A stretch of 48,221 nt of DNA, taken from Candidatus Abyssobacteria bacterium SURF_17. Lineage in GTDB: Bacteria > Abyssobacteria > SURF-5. The position numbers and the translations under genes are program-made. Numbering within the stretch: the stretch's first letter is position 1; each line of letters opens with the position of its first letter. Where the stretch lies: positions 1 through 48,221 of the forward strand of contig QZKI01000040.1 in NCBI GenBank assembly GCA_003598055.1, written 5' to 3'. Positions 41,775 to 48,221 of the stretch are shown here, piece by piece. Under the pieces are notes generated by a model. The model was given only the letters and a program-made list of their open reading frames with translations. It ran no database searches and had not been told where the DNA came from.

Positions 41775-43373
41775 TTATTGACTTTCCCCGAGATTTCCAT
41801 CCCTGCTCCGCCCCATGTCCAGCCGCATGAGCGCATCCGGATTGCCCATCGTCCGGTTTATGAACTCAAATGGTTGTATCTCGATTGCGAACGGGCCGGC
41901 ATTTCGTATACTCCTCATCGAGGCGAGTGACAGGAAGGGAAGCGTGACGAAGAAGAGCGAGAAGGATGCCAGATATATGACGAGATAAGCCACGACTTTT
42001 CGGCCCTTGAAATATTTCATCAGCAGATAGGCCGCCAGAAAAGTATAACAGAAAGCTGTCGCGGAAAACAGGTCCCAGTCATACGCCCAGTACATCGGAT
42101 AGATAATGAGCGAATAGAGAAACAGGGATAGAGAAGCTATGAGTATGAACGTCAGTGTCGTGTCCCGAAGTCCGTTCTTTCTGATATACAGAAAAAGGAG
42201 CGGTACGCATACGAGCAAGCCGCCCGGCGAGAGAATAGCGTTCGCGTTCAGCAGGAACAGCACGTGGCTTTTCGAGAGAAACGTGTACTGGCTTACGACG
42301 TTGCCATACAAGACATAGACCCGGGGTTTGAAGAAGGGGATTGTGGCTGTAACGGCAACCATAGGGTCTTCGTGGAGCCCGAGAAGCGTAAGCAACCACA
42401 CGAGATTGTCACGAATCCACGACTGATACCCCAGCATCAGCATAACGAGGAGAAACGCCGCAAACGGCATGATGAAAAACAAAGCGGCCTTCATGAAGAC
42501 TTTAGCCCGACCATGTCCCCCTTTTTCCTTATTCCCTGTGACATGAATCGAGTATATAAGTGATGGGAGAAGAAGAACTGCTGACAAATGAAGCCAAGTT
42601 GACAATCCGAGCAACAAAGCGGGTGGGAGTATTCCATTCTTCCCCTTCGCGTATCGAATCGCGAAATAGAGATATGCACAGACCGCTGTGAGAAGGAAGC
42701 CATACATCTCTATGTGGCCGAAATACAAGCGGATGTATCCGGGCACAATCAGGAATGCTCCGGCAAGCAGCCGCTCAACTTTGGGTTCGTAAAGGAGGCA
42801 GATGAGCTTATACAGAAAGAATATGAAGAGGACGCCCGAGCCACAGATGAAGATACGGAGGATTTCCAGGTGTTCCACGCCAAGAGCGTTCGCAAGGTGA
42901 AGGGCCACAAAAAAGAGGAATGTCCCTCCAGCCTCCTTGAATATGAACGGACGACCTTCCTGAGCATATCGGATGAAGAAATAGGTGTCAATTGCTCCTC
43001 GTCTTTCGCTGAAGACCCAAAATAGCAGGAAGAGACCCACGCCAACCAGACCTGCTCGGAGAAAGCGGTTTGCCTTCTTCGAGCTTAAGTTAGGTGTGGT
43101 CAACCCGAGCTTCTCAACAAACGTTGCGACAAATTTCAAAACCGGCGGGAGAGAAAAGAGCAGAGTCAGCGCCATCAGAACATATGACAATGGTACAGGC
43201 AGATAATCCCATAGATTGAATGCCCACAGCATCCACGGCGAGTTTCTTCCTAGAACATACGCGGATACTGCGAAGGCCGTGAGCGCAAGTGGGAACCAGG
43301 CAAGGAAGACAGGTATGTCGGCTTTTTTTTCGCCATTATCCTGGACCTTGTGGTTTTCTTCGGTGGAATCCAT
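41775..43373 (-). CDS. Polytopic membrane protein, GT-C glycosyltransferase-like
   Basis: 532 residues from the ATG at 43373. It has about 10-12 hydrophobic helices from residue 25 to 490 and a short soluble C-terminus. A loop with RYAQEGRPF and later GHIEMYG and YWAYDWDLFS resembles the acidic loop motifs of GT-C glycosyltransferases (mannosyl/arabinosyl type), but no exact DD or DE pair can be assigned, so this is tentative. A GTG at 43388 also opens the frame; GAGG lies just before the GTG and 14 bases before the ATG, so the start is uncertain. It precedes the glucuronidase gene by 21 bases and follows the spermidine-synthase-like gene by 57 bases. Confidence 0.75.
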   Translation of the reverse strand: MDSTEENHKVQDNGEKKADIPVFLAWFPLALTAFAVSAYVLGRNSPWMLWAFNLWDYLPVPLSYVLMALTLLFSLPPVLKFVATFVEKLGLTTPNLSSKKANRFLRAGLVGVGLFLLFWVFSERRGAIDTYFFIRYAQEGRPFIFKEAGGTFLFFVALHLANALGVEHLEILRIFICGSGVLFIFFLYKLICLLYEPKVERLLAGAFLIVPGYIRLYFGHIEMYGFLLTAVCAYLYFAIRYAKGKNGILPPALLLGLSTWLHLSAVLLLPSLIYSIHVTGNKEKGGHGRAKVFMKAALFFIMPFAAFLLVMLMLGYQSWIRDNLVWLLTLLGLHEDPMVAVTATIPFFKPRVYVLYGNVVSQYTFLSKSHVLFLLNANAILSPGGLLVCVPLLFLYIRKNGLRDTTLTFILIASLSLFLYSLIIYPMYWAYDWDLFSATAFCYTFLAAYLLMKYFKGRKVVAYLVIYLASFSLFFVTLPFLSLASMRSIRNAGPFAIEIQPFEFINRTMGNPDALMRLDMGRSRDGNLGESQ

Positions 43374-43430
43374 GTTGGAATGATTCACCTCGGGGAGTTG
43401 TCACTAAAACCACCAAGGCTGGTAACGGCA

Positions 43431-45623
43431 CTACAATGCCTTCTTCTGTCCCAAGGTCGCGTATGAGAGCGCATACAGCACGAGCGCAAGCAGGATGAGG
43501 GATTTGATGCCGCTCACAAAGGACACACATTCCAACATCCCTCCGAGCATTGCGCCTATCAAATTCGAGGCGAAACACCTATCCAGTTGTTTCGACCTGC
43601 TGAATGAATGTGCGAAGATGATGCCCGAGAAAAATACGGGAAGTGAGAGGAGCACTCCCGAGATGGCTGCCTTTGACAGAAACGGGAAGCGGGCTAAATG
43701 CCCCAAAGGATAAAAATAGATGACCAACAAAGCGAGCGCAAGCCAGCCATAGTATGGCAGAAACGACCTAATCGCAAAGCGGGAAACATAATAATTCGCC
43801 AGGAGAATCATTATGAGAACCGCCGCAATGATGATGGAGTTCACAATCCATGTGGTGCCGAACAGGAGCGCCAGCTTACTCACATTCTGCACTTCGATCA
43901 AAAGGAAGCCGGCGCCAAGGAAGAAGAAGTGCCAATCCATCCCTTTGCTTCCGCTGAAATTGCGCCGCACCAGAACGAGCGAGATGAGCATCAAGAGGCC
44001 GAAGATAATATAGTAGAGCGACGGAATCTTCGGGCCGCTCAAGTACAGGTAAGGCCAGTCGTCGGTCGGTATCTTTTTCGGGGTGTTGCTTTCTCCGAAA
44101 GATTTATCAATAAGCGTATGAAGGAATGGATGATGCAGGACAGCATTGCGGATGGTGTTCGCATCACCATTCACAAAGACACTCCCTCCCCATCCACGGA
44201 GGGTAGGCAAGAGCTTAAAGCAAAGCGGCGATTGTTCAAATGCACGGCTCGTAATCGCGTAGAGATTCTCGCCGATGAACCTGTCGACAACGGCAAAAAC
44301 AAGCACAAGGGTGCCGCCGGGCTTGAGCAGGCGTCTCGCTTCCTCTATGCTTTCGAGCGTATAAACGAAATTGTCGAGCCTCACGTTGCAGAGGTTCGAG
44401 GAGAGCGTGTGTGAATCGAGCAGGCCAAAGACCACAAGGTCATAGCGCTTTTGCGTTCTATGAAAGAATGAGCGCGCGTCATCAATGATGATATTCACTC
44501 GGTCGGAAGAATAGGGTTGTTCGGGATGCATGTCCTTGCCGATTCGGATGATTTCCTTATCAATCTCGACCGCGTCGATGCGGAGCGCGCCATTTCTAAG
44601 CGCACCTGCGACATCATTGCCGACCCCCGCGCCGACTATCAGCACGTCTTCGAGTCGGTCACTGAAGAGATAGGGAAGATTGTAATGGTCGAACTTGAGC
44701 AGGTCGAGATCGCGGATATTGTAGAGGTTCGGATTCGCTTCCACAAACTCGTCCGACAGGTTGATTGCCTGCTGGTACGGAACGCCGTTCACATAGATTA
44801 CACACCCTATCTTTGCTGATGGATTCCCGGGCGCTTCCAATGGAACGACCTCGAGCTTCTGGTACGGAGACCATATGTCTTTCTTCTGTGCAAGCCGCAG
44901 GAAAGCGCCATGAAACCTCTCTCCTTCCTCATCCCAAACTCCGGCGCTTCGGTTAAGAAATAGCAGCCCCATGGTTATGGTGATGATCACGGCCGAAGGG
45001 ACAAGGAGCTTCTGCTTTTGCTCCCAGAAGAGAAGAATGATGACAAAGATGAAGAAGAGTCCAAACCACACAACGGGAGGTGACGAAAAAAAGGAGAGCA
45101 CAGTGAACAGCACGATTCCTACGAGGCTGCCCAAAATGTTGATAGTATATGCTCGTATCGGCCTTTGGCTTTCGCTCAGCAACTGGCCAAGCAATTGGCC
45201 GAACGGAATAAAGAGGTATACAATTCCGGCCGTCAGCAACGAAAGCATTCCTACGCCGAACACAATCTCCCATACCCGCTTCAGGCCGGATGAACTTACC
45301 TGGTACCAAATGACAAAGTCCTTCAGATTCCCGAGGTAGTCCGTTATCTCCCTCAGGGAAAAGATGCCCAAATCAATCGGGCAATAGATGAAGAAAACGA
45401 GGAATGCCAGTATGAAGAGGGGTGTCAGAAAGCTTGACCTTCTCTGCGAACCCGCGCAGCCAAGACCGATGCCGAGAAAGCAGATGATAAGCACGAGGTT
45501 GTGGAAATAGGCGAAAATCCGAAGTTCTGCCGATAGCCACCTGATGACCAACAACTCGAGGAAAAGCAGAATGACGCTTATGTAGAAGAGTCTGAGGTCG
45601 TTCTTGAAACTGGAATCGCGCAT
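43431..45623 (-). CDS. Spermidine-synthase-like domain flanked by membrane helices (copy 1)
   Basis: 730 residues from the ATG at 45623. The N-terminal part (about 1-220) is about six membrane helices. The middle (about 330-470) is a spermidine-synthase/SAM-methyltransferase-like Rossmann fold: LIVGAGVGNDVAGAL, DAVEIDKEI, DARSFF, YDLVVFGLLDSH, and LLKPGGTLVLVF. The C-terminal part is about six helices with GAGFLLIEVQNVSKLALLFG. Fused proteins of this sort are widespread in environmental genomes, and their substrate (polyamine or otherwise) is unproven. A GTG at 45644 is an alternative start, and ribosome sites are weak for both. A promoter sits at 45713-45741. The protein at 45777-48197 is a diverged relative. 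Confidence 0.85.
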   Translation of the reverse strand: MRDSSFKNDLRLFYISVILLFLELLVIRWLSAELRIFAYFHNLVLIICFLGIGLGCAGSQRRSSFLTPLFILAFLVFFIYCPIDLGIFSLREITDYLGNLKDFVIWYQVSSSGLKRVWEIVFGVGMLSLLTAGIVYLFIPFGQLLGQLLSESQRPIRAYTINILGSLVGIVLFTVLSFFSSPPVVWFGLFFIFVIILLFWEQKQKLLVPSAVIITITMGLLFLNRSAGVWDEEGERFHGAFLRLAQKKDIWSPYQKLEVVPLEAPGNPSAKIGCVIYVNGVPYQQAINLSDEFVEANPNLYNIRDLDLLKFDHYNLPYLFSDRLEDVLIVGAGVGNDVAGALRNGALRIDAVEIDKEIIRIGKDMHPEQPYSSDRVNIIIDDARSFFHRTQKRYDLVVFGLLDSHTLSSNLCNVRLDNFVYTLESIEEARRLLKPGGTLVLVFAVVDRFIGENLYAITSRAFEQSPLCFKLLPTLRGWGGSVFVNGDANTIRNAVLHHPFLHTLIDKSFGESNTPKKIPTDDWPYLYLSGPKIPSLYYIIFGLLMLISLVLVRRNFSGSKGMDWHFFFLGAGFLLIEVQNVSKLALLFGTTWIVNSIIIAAVLIMILLANYYVSRFAIRSFLPYYGWLALALLVIYFYPLGHLARFPFLSKAAISGVLLSLPVFFSGIIFAHSFSRSKQLDRCFASNLIGAMLGGMLECVSFVSGIKSLILLALVLYALSYATLGQKKAL

Positions 45624-45712
45624 TGTTTCATGCTTGCCGGTCACCGGAGATTTCTGAGCCCTTCACCGACGATGGAGCCCACTATTGTACTCGTGTTTGA
45701 GAAAACCGAATG

Positions 45713-45741
45713 ATTCTACATTGCCGCACTATCATTGTCAA
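45713..45741 (-). promoter_or_regulatory. Sigma-70-type promoter between the two spermidine-synthase-like genes
   Basis: On the minus strand TTGACA (45741-45736), a 17-base spacer and TAGAAT (45718-45713). The -35 box is perfect and the -10 box has one mismatch. It would drive the genes from 45623 down to the glucuronidase, so copy 1 need not depend on read-through from copy 2. Confidence 0.6.
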
Positions 45742-45776
45742 CAATCGCAGCGGAGCCGCGAAGGCATATTCAAATC

Positions 45777-48197
45777 TCACGCTTCTTTATACATGGCACG
45801 GACGACAGGTGAAAATACAGCCAGTCCCAGCAAGTAGACTGCCCCCGCTGCAACAAGTGAGACCGTGAACCCCCATTGCATACTCACGAGCACGCACAAA
45901 ACCGAGCCCAGCGTCGTAGTGACTGCATTGACTCCCCATGCCCATGGGATGATAGTCTCGCCCACCCGTTGGGTCACCCGCAAACCCATGGGGAATGGCA
46001 TCCCCATCAAGAGAGCCAATGGCGCAAGCGCTGCAATCGTCACGCCGCATCGCATAGCATGCGACAGAAACATGAGGCGTGGAATTGCATAGTTGATGAA
46101 AACCACTTCGCATGCCACTGCGCCCACCAATCCGATGATGATGAACTTCAGCCAGCGATCTGGAGAATCCTTGAAGCGCTGAGACATCAGACTGCCCAAC
46201 CCCGAGAACACAAGGATGGCAAAGAGCGTTATCGCCATGGAATAGATGGGCCCTCCTACGAATACGGCGTATTTCTGCAATAAGGTGATTTCCACAATGA
46301 TGAATCCCAGTCCCAGCGACCCAAAATATGTGAGGACACGAGTCTTATGTCTGACTGCGCGCAATTGCCCGCCGCGGGGCAACAATGGACCAATGATAAA
46401 AGCAATGGAAAGCAGGAGAATCTGCACAAGGCTGACTAACAACACGGCGAGGCTCAGGGGAAGTCGCTCGATGAAATAGCCTCCTCCGCTCTCCAAAGGA
46501 CTCACAAGTGACCGCCATCGGTAGAATTGGAAGAAGAACGGGTTATCATCGGTTACGGGCTTGATATTGTATGGGTAGCGCTTTATTATCGCCTCTCGCT
46601 CTGAACGTGACGCTCGGATAACCTCATTGAAAACATTCGGCCGCATTTCGTATGGATCATAAATCATATCGAACTTCATATAATCGGCCCACCGACGAAA
46701 AGCAGCTACTTCTGCCTGTGTGAACGGACTCTTCTTGAGCAACGTTTCCGCCCATACTCCGTCGGGCATTCCCCCGGAAACAATCATGAGGTGCGACTCC
46801 GGATGTTCGATTCCCATGCGTCGGAGGTGCTCGAGTTGAATCACCACGAGTCGGAGCGTCTCGCGGGGAGGTGTAAATAACCACCGAGAGAAGGACAGGA
46901 TTCCTCCATCCGCCAGATGTTCCCAGTAGCTTTCCATTGCCTCCACAGTGTAGAGGTAATTCTCTGCCAGTGCATACGCGCCTGTGGAAAGGGCGCTGTA
47001 GGTGTCCACGCCGGACAATTGAATGACATCGAAGCGTTGATCCGTGGTTGTGAGGAAGTGCCTGCCCTCGGCAACCACAAGCTCCACATTGGGCCGATTG
47101 AGAACTCTCCCGGCAAAATCGGCGTATCGGTTCTTGACCGCGTCCACCGTTACGGGATTGACGTCAACTCCGACGACATGTTCCGCGCCGTGGTACAGCG
47201 CTATAAGCGCATCAATACCGCCTCCCAGACCGATGGTCAATGCCCGGCTTGGATTCGGCTTCACAGCATACGGCGCCGCTTGCAAGTAGTATCCCAAGGC
47301 CGGCACTCGGCGTAAGTCTCCGTTAGGTACATACATGATTCCTGTCGGAGCTGATCCATCCTGCCAAATTACCCGAACTGTGGGCATGGGACCTCCCTCG
47401 TATGCCTTCGATAACGCACCGCCGAAGGGCATGGAAAGACTGACGGGGTCCATTACATCAATTCGCGCGATAATATGCCACCGATAATAGTGGGGCCGCA
47501 AAGCTTCGCGAAAAATTTTTTCAGGAGGGAAATAGGTAGGGAATATCTCATGCCGAACCGCGAGCACAGTCATGAGCACCGAAAGGACAAGAGCCGCTGC
47601 AGAACCTAGGCGGAGTCTGAATCTTCCCTCCGCGAGAGAGAATATCAGCGCCACAAGTCCGCCTGCAGTGGAAGCCACATATATTGTGGCTTCCACTCCG
47701 AGATGATTGATTCCCACAAGCGATGCCATCGTGCCGATTCCGGCTCCGACAAGGTCCGAGAAATATACGCGGTTGATCGCTTCACCCGCTCTCGAAATCA
47801 AGTATCCGATGCACACTCCTGCGAAGAAGAAGGGAGTGCCCATGATCACATAGAGCATCAGCAGGCTGAATGCATTGCTGTAGTCGCCATAGTAATAAGC
47901 GTCCATCGGGTAGAAATGCACCTTGGTTGTTGCCGCGAAGCCAAATAGTGTGGTGAGGCAGAACGCCAGCGCATATTTCCCCACGAGTCCTTCGTCCAGG
48001 GTAGGGCTTGAAAAGCGTGGCGAAACGCTCAGGAACGTACTGGCTGCGCCGAATCCCAGGAACGCCAGACTTATGATGAGGTACGCAAAGTGATGCCAAC
48101 TCATGACTGACAGCACCCGCGTAAGCGCTACTTCCAACATGAGGACACTCATGGCCAATAGAAATATCCCTACGCAGGCGCGACGCGTATTAGGCAT
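45777..48197 (-). CDS. Spermidine-synthase-like domain flanked by membrane helices (copy 2)
   Basis: 806 residues. Architecture as copy 1: N-terminal helices (about 8-220), a SAM-binding fold in the middle with LTIGLGGGIDALIAL, VVGVDVNPVTVDAVK, VVAEGRHFL, FDVIQLSGVDTYSALSTG and LADGGILSFSRWL, then C-terminal helices with LGLGFIIVEITLLQKYAVFVG. The start at the ATG 48197 follows AAGGAG by 8 bases; a TTG at 48203 is possible. It is the first minus-strand gene at the window's right end, complete within the window. Its product and that of copy 1 share plan but little direct identity, so they are old paralogues. Confidence 0.87.
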   Translation of the reverse strand: MPNTRRACVGIFLLAMSVLMLEVALTRVLSVMSWHHFAYLIISLAFLGFGAASTFLSVSPRFSSPTLDEGLVGKYALAFCLTTLFGFAATTKVHFYPMDAYYYGDYSNAFSLLMLYVIMGTPFFFAGVCIGYLISRAGEAINRVYFSDLVGAGIGTMASLVGINHLGVEATIYVASTAGGLVALIFSLAEGRFRLRLGSAAALVLSVLMTVLAVRHEIFPTYFPPEKIFREALRPHYYRWHIIARIDVMDPVSLSMPFGGALSKAYEGGPMPTVRVIWQDGSAPTGIMYVPNGDLRRVPALGYYLQAAPYAVKPNPSRALTIGLGGGIDALIALYHGAEHVVGVDVNPVTVDAVKNRYADFAGRVLNRPNVELVVAEGRHFLTTTDQRFDVIQLSGVDTYSALSTGAYALAENYLYTVEAMESYWEHLADGGILSFSRWLFTPPRETLRLVVIQLEHLRRMGIEHPESHLMIVSGGMPDGVWAETLLKKSPFTQAEVAAFRRWADYMKFDMIYDPYEMRPNVFNEVIRASRSEREAIIKRYPYNIKPVTDDNPFFFQFYRWRSLVSPLESGGGYFIERLPLSLAVLLVSLVQILLLSIAFIIGPLLPRGGQLRAVRHKTRVLTYFGSLGLGFIIVEITLLQKYAVFVGGPIYSMAITLFAILVFSGLGSLMSQRFKDSPDRWLKFIIIGLVGAVACEVVFINYAIPRLMFLSHAMRCGVTIAALAPLALLMGMPFPMGLRVTQRVGETIIPWAWGVNAVTTTLGSVLCVLVSMQWGFTVSLVAAGAVYLLGLAVFSPVVRAMYKEA

Positions 48198-48221
48198 GAA
48201 CAATTCTCCTTTTGACCTCGT

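Noticed and set aside
1..48221. tRNA, rRNA, CRISPR array, transposase or origin
   Set aside because: Reading by eye found no cloverleaf with a GGTTCGA-type loop, no regularly spaced repeats with unique spacers, and no transposase motif. A tRNAscan or CRISPR search could settle this; a hit would overturn it.

Overview
The window is about 48 kb of bacterial chromosome at moderately high GC (roughly 55-58% in most genes by eye). It looks Gram-negative: there is a lipoprotein-like LolA/DUF4292 protein, a FecR-type anchored protein and a signal-peptide phospholipase C-like protein. Several genes start with GTG or TTG. Intergenic gaps are filled with degenerate word repeats and GTAGGGGC hairpins. 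The mix (fused spermidine-synthase-like membrane proteins, DUF3786, B12-type radical SAM, hyuA/hyuB, TldD/TldE) fits an uncultivated, metagenome-type bacterium. I cannot assign a phylum from this sequence alone.

Layout. 149-2452 (-) is a FecR/beta-propeller/ZU5-like surface protein with a good promoter. 3.1-10.9 kb (+) is an accessory, defence-like island that is AT-richer at its start. It holds an unrecognised protein, a DUF262-HNH nuclease, a membrane-anchored DUF4041/GIY-YIG protein, and a tight three-gene operon of a SAM methyltransferase, an SPL-type radical SAM enzyme and a ParB-like protein. That operon is the best candidate here for an undescribed system. 11.7-15.4 kb (-) carries a B12-type radical SAM protein and a zinc phospholipase C-like secreted protein.

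15.98-34.2 kb (+) is a run of 15 closely packed genes behind a consensus-like promoter: polyprenol-phosphate glycosyltransferase, DagK-like lipid kinase, membrane M28 peptidase, PRPP synthetase, MDR dehydrogenase, TldD, TldE, endonuclease V, HyuA, an HD protein, HyuB, a VWA-TM-FHA protein, a Gfo/Idh/MocA oxidoreductase, galactokinase and a lipoprotein. Many of these genes abut or overlap, so co-transcription is likely. 34.6-39.9 kb (+) has a second Gfo/Idh/MocA oxidoreductase, a TIM-barrel sugar epimerase, a DUF3786 protein, and aroE and aroK separated by hairpin repeats.

39.9-48.2 kb (-) holds two diverged tandem spermidine-synthase-like polytopic membrane proteins, a polytopic membrane protein resembling GT-C glycosyltransferases, and a beta-glucuronidase (uidA-like). 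With the Gfo/Idh enzymes, galactokinase and sugar epimerase, this suggests handling of sugars or uronides.

No rRNA, convincing tRNA, CRISPR array, transposase or replication origin was seen. Searches for these were by eye only.
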